Positions 7,866 through 14,587 of a stretch of DNA of 14,742 nucleotides are shown one piece after another (position 1 is the first letter of the stretch; the number at the start of each line of letters is the position of its first letter). Source of the DNA: Caulobacteraceae bacterium. Its GTDB lineage: Bacteria; Pseudomonadota; Alphaproteobacteria; Caulobacterales; Caulobacteraceae. The stretch spans positions 1 to 14,742 of the forward strand of contig CANJYY010000023.1 in the NCBI GenBank assembly GCA_947479185.1, in the 5' to 3' direction. The translations under genes were made by a program, and so were the position numbers. The notes beneath the pieces were generated by a model, which saw only the letters and a list, made by a program, of their open reading frames with translations, ran no database searches and was not told where the DNA came from.

Positions 7866-9518
7866 ATGGCCAGCACGACAACCAGCGAAGACACGCCCGC
7901 ATCCATGCGGACGGTGGTCCTTGCGTCATCCGCCGGCACCGCCTTCGAATGGTATGACTTCTTCGTCTTCGGCACCTTGGCCACAGTCATCGGCAAGAAC
8001 TTCTTCGCGGAACTGGGCGACACCGCCGGGACGCTGGCGGCGCTGGGCCTGTTCGGCGCGGGCTTCTTCTTCCGGCCGCTGGGCGCGCTGATCTTCGGCC
8101 GCATCGGCGACAAGGCGGGCCGCAAGGGCGCCTTCCTGATCACCGTCATCCTGATGGGCGCGGCGACCTTCGCCATCGGCCTGCTGCCGACCTACGCCAT
8201 GGCCGGGCCGCTGGCCCCGCTGCTGCTGATCCTGATGCGCATCATCCAGGGCACGGCCCTGGGCGGCGAATACGGCGGCGCGGCGATCTACGTCGCCGAA
8301 CACGCGCCGAACGACAAGCGCGGGGCGATGACCGGCTGGATCCAGACCTCGGCCGCCTTCGGTCTTCTCGGGGCCCTGCTGGTGATTCTCGCCACCCGTA
8401 CGATTCTGGGCGAGGACGCCTTCCTCGCCTGGGGCTGGCGCATCCCGTTCCTGGTCTCGGTCGGTCTGCTGGGCGTGTCGATCTTCATGCGCCTGAAGCT
8501 GTCGGAAAGCCCCTCGTTCCAGAAGCTCAAGGACGCCGGTGAACAGGCCGAGCATCCGTTCCGCGAGGCCTTCGGCCAGTGGAAGAACCTCAAGCTCGTG
8601 CTGCTGGCGCTGGTGGCCCTGATGTTCGCCCAGGGGGCCGTCTGGTACACGACCTTCTTCTACCTGCCGGTGTTCCTCGAACGGTTCCTCAAGGTCGAGC
8701 CCAAGACGGTCAACCTGCTGGTGATGGCGGCCACCGCCGTCAGCGCGCCGCTGTACGTCTTCTTCGGCTGGCTGTCGGACAGGGTCGGCCGCAAGTGGGT
8801 GCTGTGGTTCGGCATGGCCCTGGCGCTGGTCGCCTTCTTCCCGGCCTTCCACCAGATGGCGCGCTACGCCAACCCGGCCCTGGCCGAGGCCGAGCAACGC
8901 ATGCCGGTGACGGTGATCGCCGATCCGGCCTCCTGCCACCTGCAGTTCGACCCCGTGGGCAAGGCCGTGTTCACCAGTTCCTGTGACATCGCCAAGAGCG
9001 CCCTGGCCAACGCGGGCGTCTCCTATGTCAACGAGGCCGGCCCGGCCGGGGTCGTGGCCCGCGTCGACGTCGGCACGGCCGAGGTGATCTCGGTCGAGGG
9101 CGCCGGTCTGGACAAGGCCGCGCTCAAGGCGGCCAAGACCGGCTTCGAGACCCGGCTCAAGGCGGCGCTGGCGGCGGCCGACTATCCGGCCAAGGCTGAC
9201 CCCGCGCGGATGAACCTGCCGGCGCTGTTCGCCATCATCATGGTGTTCGTGGTCGCCTCGACGGCCCTGTACGGGCCGCAGGCCTCGGCCCTGGTCGAAC
9301 TGTTCCCGACGCGGGTCCGCTACACGGCGCTGTCGCTGCCCTATCACATCGGCACCGGCTGGGTCGGCGGCTTCGTGCCGTTCACGGCCTTCGCCATCGT
9401 GACGGCCACGGGCGATATCTACGCCGGCCTCTGGTACCCGCTGATCTTCACCCTGATCAGCGTGCTGGCGACGGCCTTCCTCTGGCCGGAGACGCGCGGC
9501 CGGTCGCTGGACGACTAG
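7866..9518 (+). CDS. MHS-type major facilitator transporter with a large periplasmic insertion
   Basis: This 550-residue inner-membrane transporter belongs to the metabolite:H+ symporter branch of the major facilitator superfamily, which includes KgtP, ProP and ShiA. Signatures include FEWYDFFVFG (27-36), motif A GRIGDKAGRK (78-87), RIIQGTALGGEYGGA (125-139), the repeated motif A GWLSDRVGRK (301-310), and the C-terminal LWPETRGRSL (539-548). Twelve membrane spans can be placed. The usual length is about 430 residues. The excess is a hydrophilic insertion at about 332-449, between spans 9 and 10, which topology puts in the periplasm. Cys357 and Cys373 in this insertion are the only cysteines in the protein. 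A GGGGGG ribosome site precedes the ATG. The stop overlaps the convergent modB stop. The substrate is not deducible; an organic acid or osmolyte is typical of the family. Confidence 0.93.
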   Translation: MASTTTSEDTPASMRTVVLASSAGTAFEWYDFFVFGTLATVIGKNFFAELGDTAGTLAALGLFGAGFFFRPLGALIFGRIGDKAGRKGAFLITVILMGAATFAIGLLPTYAMAGPLAPLLLILMRIIQGTALGGEYGGAAIYVAEHAPNDKRGAMTGWIQTSAAFGLLGALLVILATRTILGEDAFLAWGWRIPFLVSVGLLGVSIFMRLKLSESPSFQKLKDAGEQAEHPFREAFGQWKNLKLVLLALVALMFAQGAVWYTTFFYLPVFLERFLKVEPKTVNLLVMAATAVSAPLYVFFGWLSDRVGRKWVLWFGMALALVAFFPAFHQMARYANPALAEAEQRMPVTVIADPASCHLQFDPVGKAVFTSSCDIAKSALANAGVSYVNEAGPAGVVARVDVGTAEVISVEGAGLDKAALKAAKTGFETRLKAALAAADYPAKADPARMNLPALFAIIMVFVVASTALYGPQASALVELFPTRVRYTALSLPYHIGTGWVGGFVPFTAFAIVTATGDIYAGLWYPLIFTLISVLATAFLWPETRGRSLDD

Positions 9519-10207
9519 CCCCGGCCGGTCGGCTTTTCGACGGCGCGAACCAGGGCGTTGGAGGCGAACACGGCCGCCACGGCGATGACGCTGGCCACGG
9601 CGCAGAGCGTCAGGGCGCGGCCCTCGCCGCCGGGCGACTGGACCGCCTGGTAGATGGCCGTCGGCAGGGTCAGGGTCTCGCCCGGGATGGCCGCTGCGAA
9701 GGTGATGGTCGCGCCGAATTCGCCCAGCGCCTTGGCGAAGCCGAGCACCGCGCCGGCGATCAGGCCCGGCCCGGCCAGCGGTATGGTCACCCGCAGCAGC
9801 CGCAGCAGCGGCCGGGCGCCCAGCGTGCGCGCCACCTCATCCACTTCAGGGTCGATCGACTCGATGGCCAGCCGGATCGGCCGGACCATCAGCGGGAAGG
9901 CCATCACCGCCGAGGCCAGCGCCGCGCCGGTCCAGTCGAAGGCCAGGACGATGCCCATCTCCGCCAGCGGCCGGCCGAGTGGGCCGTTGCGGCCGAGCAG
10001 GATCAGCAGGACGTAGCCGGTCGCCACCGGCGGCAGGACCAGCGGCAGATGCACCAGCGCATCGAGCAGCGAGCGGCCGGGAAACCGTCCCCGCGCCAGC
10101 AGCAGCGCCACACCGAACGCCACGGGCAGCGAGACCAGCATCGCCGTCGCCGCCACCTTCAACGACAGGGCGATCGCGTCCAGATCGGCGGGCGTCAGGG
10201 CGGTCAC
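9515..10207 (-). CDS. modB: Molybdate ABC transporter permease ModB
   Basis: This 230-residue permease forms the membrane channel for molybdate uptake and normally works with the binding protein ModA and the ATPase ModC. About five hydrophobic spans are visible. The EAA loop that docks on the ATPase lies at about residues 123-143 (DEVARTLGARPLLRLLRVTIP). The family signature GEFGATITF and the block ending GETLTLPTAIY (162-186) are clear. The start is GTG, and it overlaps the stop of the upstream siroheme-type gene as GTGA (10204-10207), which implies translational coupling. The stop overlaps the convergent transporter stop in a CTAG. No modA or modC lies in the window, so the other subunits must be encoded elsewhere. 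Adjacent molybdenum hydroxylase genes support molybdate as the cargo, though tungstate cannot be excluded. Confidence 0.9.
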   Translation of the reverse strand: MTALTPADLDAIALSLKVAATAMLVSLPVAFGVALLLARGRFPGRSLLDALVHLPLVLPPVATGYVLLILLGRNGPLGRPLAEMGIVLAFDWTGAALASAVMAFPLMVRPIRLAIESIDPEVDEVARTLGARPLLRLLRVTIPLAGPGLIAGAVLGFAKALGEFGATITFAAAIPGETLTLPTAIYQAVQSPGGEGRALTLCAVASVIAVAAVFASNALVRAVEKPTGRG

Positions 10208-11097
10208 CCGCCCGGCGCGGCGAGCAGCACCTCGACCGCCACCCCGGCCTCGGCCAGCGCCTTGATCTCGCGCGGATCGATCGGTCCGGTGACCAGCCGC
10301 ACGACCTGACGGCCGGCGCGGGCCAGGGCGATCAGGTGTTCGGCCCCGGCGTCGCCGAGGGTCAGCCGGCCGGCGTCGCGGCGGGCCATGCCGAGGATGG
10401 AGGGCTCGACTCCGTCGGGCACGACCAGACAGTCGGCCTCCGACAGCACCCGCGCGGCGCGCAGGGTCAGCAGGTCCGACGGCCCCTTGCCGGCGACGAA
10501 GCGGACGAGGCCCGTCGGCTTGACGCCCCGGGCGATGGCCTCCTTCAGCAGGGCCGAGGCGCGCTCCATGTCGCCGTCCATGGCCGCCTGGGCGGTGGGA
10601 CTGGCGAGGATCTCGCGCAGGAAGGTTCGGCGAACGGCCGCGTCGGGCATGGCCTCGCGGACCTCGGCCTGATGCTGGCGCAGCAGGGCCGCGACCCGGC
10701 CGGAGCCTTCGGGGATGCGGGTCTCGATAGCGTTGCGCAGCAGGGCCGCCAGCATGGGGGCCCCGCCGCCGGTGCCGATGGCCGCCACCACCTCGCCCCG
10801 GTCGATCAGGGCGGGGGTGAAGAAGTCCGACAGCTCGGGCCGGTCGACGACATTGACCAGCGCCCGCGCCGCCCGCGCCGCGCCGGCGGCGGCCTGAACG
10901 AACAGCTCGTCGCCGGCGATGAAGGCCAGGATCGCGCCGGAATAGGCGCCCGCGAGGAAGGCCGAGGGCCCGTCCAGTCGCACGATGTGCGCGGGCGAGC
11001 CGTCAAACAGCCGCGCCTTGGCGTCGGCGGCCTCGCCGGAACCGGCGATGACCACCTTGCGGCCGGCCAGGGGGAAGAAGGCTGGGAAAGCGTCCAC
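10204..11097 (-). CDS. Siroheme-synthase-like protein: precorrin-2 dehydrogenase/ferrochelatase with a vestigial methyltransferase half
   Basis: This 297-residue protein aligns by eye with the start of CysG. Residues 1-115 are a Rossmann-type precorrin-2 dehydrogenase domain with an altered nucleotide loop (VVIAGSGEAADAKARL). Asp85 in NVVDRPELSDF corresponds to the catalytic Asp104 of E. coli CysG. In place of the paired serines of CysG there is Gly108-Thr109 (AIGTGGGAP). A helical dimerisation region spans about 116-195. From about 198 a short stretch resembles the beginning of the SAM-dependent uroporphyrinogen-III methyltransferase (DLLTLRAARVLSEADCLVV, then ARRDAGRL), but the glycine-rich SAM motifs are degraded (VAGKGPSD, TGPIDP) and the protein ends where the second half should begin. 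The likely role is NAD-dependent oxidation of precorrin-2 and iron insertion, without methylation. The start is GTG with GGAG upstream. It overlaps modB by four bases. Confidence 0.8.
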   Translation of the reverse strand: MDAFPAFFPLAGRKVVIAGSGEAADAKARLFDGSPAHIVRLDGPSAFLAGAYSGAILAFIAGDELFVQAAAGAARAARALVNVVDRPELSDFFTPALIDRGEVVAAIGTGGGAPMLAALLRNAIETRIPEGSGRVAALLRQHQAEVREAMPDAAVRRTFLREILASPTAQAAMDGDMERASALLKEAIARGVKPTGLVRFVAGKGPSDLLTLRAARVLSEADCLVVPDGVEPSILGMARRDAGRLTLGDAGAEHLIALARAGRQVVRLVTGPIDPREIKALAEAGVAVEVLLAAPGG

Positions 11098-11108
11098 CGG
11101 GGCTCCGC

Positions 11109-11420
11109 TCAGCCGACTCGGCAGTTGTCGTAGGGAGCGCCCGGGAAGCCGGACAGCAGGGCGCCGTCGCCCTTGCCCCAGATCTCGTAGGCCCCCGCGG
11201 CGTAGCGGGCGCCCGAGCCGGACCGGACGTGCGGCAGCGCCTTCGTCACGCCGCCGGCGGAGACCTTGACCCGGTCGCCGGGCTGGTTCCAGGCCGCCGT
11301 GAACCCCTTGCCGCCGTCGCAGCGATAGCGCAGCGGCCCGCTGTCCGTGCCCGGCGCGGGCGCGGTGGCGCAGCCCGCCAGAAGCAGGCCGAACGCGACG
11401 ATGAGGGACAGGCGGCGCAT
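11109..11420 (-). CDS. Small MliC-like lipoprotein (C-type lysozyme inhibitor family)
   Basis: This 103-residue precursor has a lipoprotein signal peptide. A basic MRR start and a hydrophobic core lead to the lipobox LAGC, with the lipidated cysteine at residue 17. Ala at +2 predicts the outer membrane. The mature part has the compact beta-barrel pattern of MliC/PliC proteins: LRYRCDGGKGFTAAW at about 30-44, SGSGARYAAG at about 67-76, then EIWGKGDGALLSG and a final cysteine (DNCRVG). Cys34 and the cysteine near the end would form the conserved disulfide. Family members block host or environmental lysozyme at the cell surface. The start was set by AGGAG five bases upstream, which overlaps the stop of the cytochrome gene. 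A longer in-frame start would read through the cytochrome gene and was rejected. Why it sits in this operon is unclear. Confidence 0.82.
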   Translation of the reverse strand: MRRLSLIVAFGLLLAGCATAPAPGTDSGPLRYRCDGGKGFTAAWNQPGDRVKVSAGGVTKALPHVRSGSGARYAAGAYEIWGKGDGALLSGFPGAPYDNCRVG

Positions 11421-11428
11421 GGGCGCTC

Positions 11429-11779
11429 CTAGGGCTGGGTCTTCAGATACGCGATGATGGCCGAGCGCGCCGCAGGTTGCGCCACACGCGCGAACATTCG
11501 GGTTCCGGGGGCGAAGCCTGCGGGGTTGGCGAGATAGGCGTCGAGGCTCGCGTCGGTCCAGGTTCCGCCCTTCGCCTTGAGGCCCGGCGAGTAGGCGAAG
11601 CCGGGCGATCCGGCGATCTTGCGGCCGGCGACGCCCTTCAGGCCGGGGCCAGCCGGGCTGTTGGCTGCGGTAGTGGTGTGGCAGCTCCTGCACTGGGCGT
11701 TGAACAGGGCTTTGCCGTCTTCGGCGGCGGCGGGCAGGGCGGACGCCAGCACGAGGGCGGCGGCGAGGGCGATGCGCAT
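11429..11779 (-). CDS. Periplasmic monoheme class I cytochrome c
   Basis: This 116-residue precursor has a Sec signal peptide (residues 1-19, cleavage after LPAAA). It carries one haem-attachment motif, CRSCH, at Cys30-Cys33-His34. Met95 in PGTRMFARV is the expected sixth ligand, and the C-terminal helix RSAIIAYLKTQP is typical of the small cytochrome c2/c552 class. It should carry electrons in the periplasm. The ATG at 11779 is chosen because GGAGA lies about seven bases upstream and the signal peptide begins there. An in-frame ATG at 11845 would add 22 polar residues before it. It is the first gene of a minus-strand operon, with gaps of 8 and 11 bp and a 4-bp overlap between genes. It is divergent from the molybdenum hydroxylase genes, which suggests it accepts electrons from that enzyme. 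Confidence 0.93.
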   Translation of the reverse strand: MRIALAAALVLASALPAAAEDGKALFNAQCRSCHTTTAANSPAGPGLKGVAGRKIAGSPGFAYSPGLKAKGGTWTDASLDAYLANPAGFAPGTRMFARVAQPAARSAIIAYLKTQP

Positions 11780-11847
11780 GAACAGTCTCCGTGGAAGGGA
11801 GTCCAGCCTAGACCAGCCCCGAGAAAAATTCACTGGCGCCACCATCC

Positions 11848-11862
11848 CTTAACAGCGTTAAG
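11848..11862. promoter_or_regulatory. Perfect palindrome in the divergent promoter region
   Basis: CTTAACAGCGTTAAG is a perfect 6-3-6 inverted repeat. It lies 69 bp before both the cytochrome c start on the minus strand and the iron-sulphur subunit start on the plus strand, so it is centred in the region. It is AT-rich against a GC-rich background. An operator for a dimeric repressor or activator controlling both operons is the simplest reading. Confidence 0.5.
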
Positions 11863-11884
11863 ATAGGACACGCCACGGGACTGG

Positions 11885-11896
11885 CCAGGTCCCTGG
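11885..11896. promoter_or_regulatory. Second small palindrome and possible -10 before the molybdenum hydroxylase genes
   Basis: CCAGGTCCCTGG is a 5-2-5 perfect inverted repeat located between the larger palindrome and a CATAAT hexamer (11899-11904) that could serve as a -10 element for the plus-strand operon. No -35 match was found at the proper spacing. Short palindromes of this composition can arise by chance in GC-rich DNA. Confidence 0.25.
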
Positions 11897-11931
11897 AACA
11901 TAATCGAACGCAGACTGGGGAACGTTCAGAG

Positions 11932-12402
11932 ATGGCAACCACACTCGAAATCAACGGCAAGTCCGTCAGCGTCGCCGCGGCGGATGACACGCCCCTGCTC
12001 TGGATCCTGCGGGACGAACTGGGCCTGACCGGGACCAAATACGGCTGCGGCATCGCCCAGTGCGGCGCCTGTACGGTGCATGTCGACGGCCAGCCGACGC
12101 GGTCGTGCCAGACGCCCGTCGGCGCCGTCGCGGGCATGAAGATCACCACCATCGAGGGCCTCGGCGGCCATCACCCCGTGCAGCAGGCCTGGGTCGCGGC
12201 GGACGTGCCGCAATGCGGCTACTGTCAGTCCGGCCAGATCATGAGCGCCGTTGCGCTGCTGGCCGAGAAGAAGAGCCCCAGCGACGAGGACATCGACGCG
12301 GCCATGAGCGGCAACATCTGTCGCTGCGGCACCTACCAGCGCATCCGCGCGGCGATCAAGGACGCGGCCGGCATCGCCGCCGCCCTGCCGGTCAAGGCGT
12401 GA
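11932..12402 (+). CDS. 2Fe-2S small subunit of a molybdenum hydroxylase, IorA-like
   Basis: This 156-residue protein carries the two iron-sulphur clusters that pass electrons out of a xanthine-oxidase-family enzyme. The plant-ferredoxin-type N-terminal cluster is bound by Cys39, Cys44, Cys47 and Cys59 ([18 protein letters not shown]). The second cluster, in the helical C-terminal domain, is bound by Cys95, Cys98, Cys130 and Cys132 ([22 protein letters not shown]). The length fits the IorA type exactly. It has no signal peptide, so it probably crosses the membrane by Tat as a folded complex with the large subunit. The ribosome site is weak. The large-subunit gene starts 11 bp after its stop. 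No FAD subunit is present, which is normal for IorAB-like enzymes that use a cytochrome or other acceptor. Confidence 0.95.
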   Translation: MATTLEINGKSVSVAAADDTPLLWILRDELGLTGTKYGCGIAQCGACTVHVDGQPTRSCQTPVGAVAGMKITTIEGLGGHHPVQQAWVAADVPQCGYCQSGQIMSAVALLAEKKSPSDEDIDAAMSGNICRCGTYQRIRAAIKDAAGIAAALPVKA

Positions 12403-12413
12403 GGGACCTCGTC

Positions 12414-14576
12414 ATGAACGCGCACAACAAGAGCATTGAACCCACCCGCCGCGACCTGGTCGTCGGCGCGACCCTCGTCAGCGGCGCCCTGCTGGTCGGC
12501 TGCTCGCCGGCCGACCTGCTCAGCGCCGGGTCCAAGGTCGACATCGGCGCCTTCGGGCCCTTCATCAGGGTGGCCGCCGATGGCGCGGTCACGGTGATCT
12601 CGAAACACATCGAATTCGGCCAGGGCAACCACGCCGGCCTGTCGGCGATCGTCGCCGAGGAGCTGGACGCCGACTGGGCCCGGGTCACCGTCGAACAGGC
12701 GCCGGCCAACGCCAAGCTCTACGCCAACCTCGGCATGGGCGTTCAGGGCACGGGCGGCTCGACCGCCATCGCCAACAGCTGGATGCAGCTGCGCACGGCC
12801 GGCGCCGCGGCCCGGGCGATGTTCGTCCAGGCCGCCGCCGGCAAGTGGAACGTCCCGGCCCCGCAGATCACCGTCAAGGACGGGGTCGTCAGCCACGCCG
12901 CCAGCGGCAAGTCCGCCGGCTTTGGCGACCTGCTGGCCGACGCGGCCAAGGTCACGCCGCCGGAAAAGCCGGTCCTGAAGGATCCCAAGACCTTCACCCT
13001 GATCGGCACCAGCCGCGTGCGGCGCAAGGACAGCCGGACCAAGAGCGACGGAACCGCGCGATTCACCCAGGACGTCCAGGAGCCGAACCTGCTGGTGGCC
13101 ATGGTCGCCCATGCGCCGCTGTTCGGCGCCAAGGTGAAGAGCTTCGACGCGACGGCGGCGAAGAAGGTGCCCGGCGTGGTCGAGGTCTACCAGATCCCGA
13201 CCGGCGTGGCCGTGGTGGCCAACAACACCTGGGCCGCCCGCCAGGGCCGCGACGCCCTCAAGGTCGAGTGGGACGACTCCAAGGCCGAAAAGCGCGGCTC
13301 CGACCAGATCATGGCCGAGTATCGCGCCGCCGCCGCCGGCAAGGGCCCGGCTGACCTGAAGTGGGAGTCGTTCGACACCCACGGCGATGCGTCCAGGGCC
13401 GACGGCGAGTTCTTTGAAGCCACCTACGACTTCCCCTATCTGGCGCACGCTACGATGGAGCCGATGAACGCGGTCGCCCGGGTCAAGGGCAACAGCGTGA
13501 CCATGACGTTCGGCTCGCAGATCCCGACCATGGACCAGCTCAACGCGGCCAAGATCGTCGGGACCCTGCCGGGCGCGGTGAAGATCGAGACCCTGTTCGC
13601 CGGCGGCTCGTTCGGCCGGCGCGGCAACTTCCAGTCCGACTATTCGGCTGAGTGCGTACAGATCGCCAAAAAGGTCGGGGGCGGCCGTCCGGTGAAGCTG
13701 GTCTGGACCCGCGAGGACGACATGCAGGCGGGCTACTTCCGCCCGATCGTGCACCACAATGTGCGCATCAACCTCGACAAGGACGGCTATCCGGCCGTCT
13801 GGCGCCACCGCATCGTCACCCAGACGGTGATGAAGGGCTCGCCGATGCCGTCCAAGGGCGTCGACACCTCGGCGGTCGAGGGCGCGATGGGTTCGCCCTA
13901 TCTGAAAGCGACGCCGGCGGTGGACGCCCAGGTCGCCCTCCCCGACGTCGGCGTGCCGGTGCTGTGGTGGCGGTCGGTGGGCGCGACCCACACGGCCTTC
14001 GTCATGGAACACACCATCGATCAGCTGGCCCGCAAGACCGGCAAGGATCCCGTCGAGTACCGCCGGACGCTCTACACGCGCGCCGGCGCCAAGCGGCATC
14101 TGGCGGTGATGGACCTGGCGCTGGCCAAGGCCGGCCCCGCGCCGGCCGGTCTGGCGCGCGGCATCGCGGTGCATGAATCGTTCGGCTCGGTCGTGGCCGA
14201 GATCGCCGACGTTGATATCTCCGGGGCGGAGCCGCGCGTGCGGCGCGTGGTCACGGCCGTCGACTGCGGCACGGCCATCGCGACCGACCAGATCGCGGCC
14301 CAGATGGAAGGCGGCGTCTGCTACGGCCTGTCGGCGGCGCTCTACGGCGAGATCACGCTGAAGGACGGCGCGGTGCAGCAGACCAACTTCGACGGCTATC
14401 GCGTGCTGCGCATGAACGAGGCGCCGACGGTCGAGACGTACATCGTCCCGTCCGGCGCCGCGCCTTCGGGCGTCGGCGAGCCCGGCACGCCGGTCATCGC
14501 CCCGGCCGTGGCCAACGCCCTGCTCGGCGCCGGCAAGCCGGCGACCTACCGCCTGCCGTTCGTGAGAAGCGTGTAG
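12414..14576 (+). CDS. Molybdopterin-binding large subunit of a molybdenum hydroxylase, IorB-like, Tat-exported lipoprotein
   Basis: This 720-residue catalytic subunit belongs to the xanthine dehydrogenase superfamily, isoquinoline 1-oxidoreductase beta type. It hydroxylates or oxidises an aldehyde or N-heterocycle with water as oxygen source. The N-terminus has a twin-arginine motif, TRRDLVV (Arg12-Arg13), then a hydrophobic segment and a lipobox LLVGC with Cys30. This predicts Tat export and lipid anchoring. Cofactor-contact motifs include FGQGNHAGLSAIVAEEL, GVQGTGGST, GGSFGRRGNFQSDY and VLWWRSVGATHTAFVMEH. The catalytic glutamate is Glu689 in GVGEPGTPV. The start ATG at 12414 has GAGGGA upstream and lies 11 bp after the small subunit. 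A longer frame that opens at 12060 is only overlap with the small-subunit gene. The substrate is unknown: this family includes aldehyde, isoquinoline and nicotinate oxidisers. Confidence 0.95.
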   Translation: MNAHNKSIEPTRRDLVVGATLVSGALLVGCSPADLLSAGSKVDIGAFGPFIRVAADGAVTVISKHIEFGQGNHAGLSAIVAEELDADWARVTVEQAPANAKLYANLGMGVQGTGGSTAIANSWMQLRTAGAAARAMFVQAAAGKWNVPAPQITVKDGVVSHAASGKSAGFGDLLADAAKVTPPEKPVLKDPKTFTLIGTSRVRRKDSRTKSDGTARFTQDVQEPNLLVAMVAHAPLFGAKVKSFDATAAKKVPGVVEVYQIPTGVAVVANNTWAARQGRDALKVEWDDSKAEKRGSDQIMAEYRAAAAGKGPADLKWESFDTHGDASRADGEFFEATYDFPYLAHATMEPMNAVARVKGNSVTMTFGSQIPTMDQLNAAKIVGTLPGAVKIETLFAGGSFGRRGNFQSDYSAECVQIAKKVGGGRPVKLVWTREDDMQAGYFRPIVHHNVRINLDKDGYPAVWRHRIVTQTVMKGSPMPSKGVDTSAVEGAMGSPYLKATPAVDAQVALPDVGVPVLWWRSVGATHTAFVMEHTIDQLARKTGKDPVEYRRTLYTRAGAKRHLAVMDLALAKAGPAPAGLARGIAVHESFGSVVAEIADVDISGAEPRVRRVVTAVDCGTAIATDQIAAQMEGGVCYGLSAALYGEITLKDGAVQQTNFDGYRVLRMNEAPTVETYIVPSGAAPSGVGEPGTPVIAPAVANALLGAGKPATYRLPFVRSV

Positions 14577-14587
14577 ATGCGTCCCTT

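Noticed and set aside
11421..11693. Upstream extension of the MliC-like lipoprotein
   Set aside because: It would overlap the cytochrome gene out of frame and bury the signal peptide. The ATG at 11420 has a good AGGAG site.
11780..11845. Longer start for the cytochrome c gene
   Set aside because: It would place 22 polar residues before a clean signal peptide. GGAGA precedes the ATG at 11779.
11849..11861. CtrA-type cell-cycle box in the TTAA repeats
   Set aside because: The two TTAA elements are separated by five bases rather than the seven of the CtrA consensus, so the sequence is better treated as a simple palindromic operator.
12060..12413. Upstream extension of the molybdopterin subunit to an ATG at 12060
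   Set aside because: The added residues are an out-of-frame reading of the iron-sulphur subunit gene. The Tat signal must be N-terminal and fits the ATG at 12414.
12333..14174. 613-codon open frame on the minus strand, opposite the molybdopterin subunit
   Set aside because: It has no family motif and a His/Gly/Asp/Arg-rich composition typical of antisense frames in this DNA.
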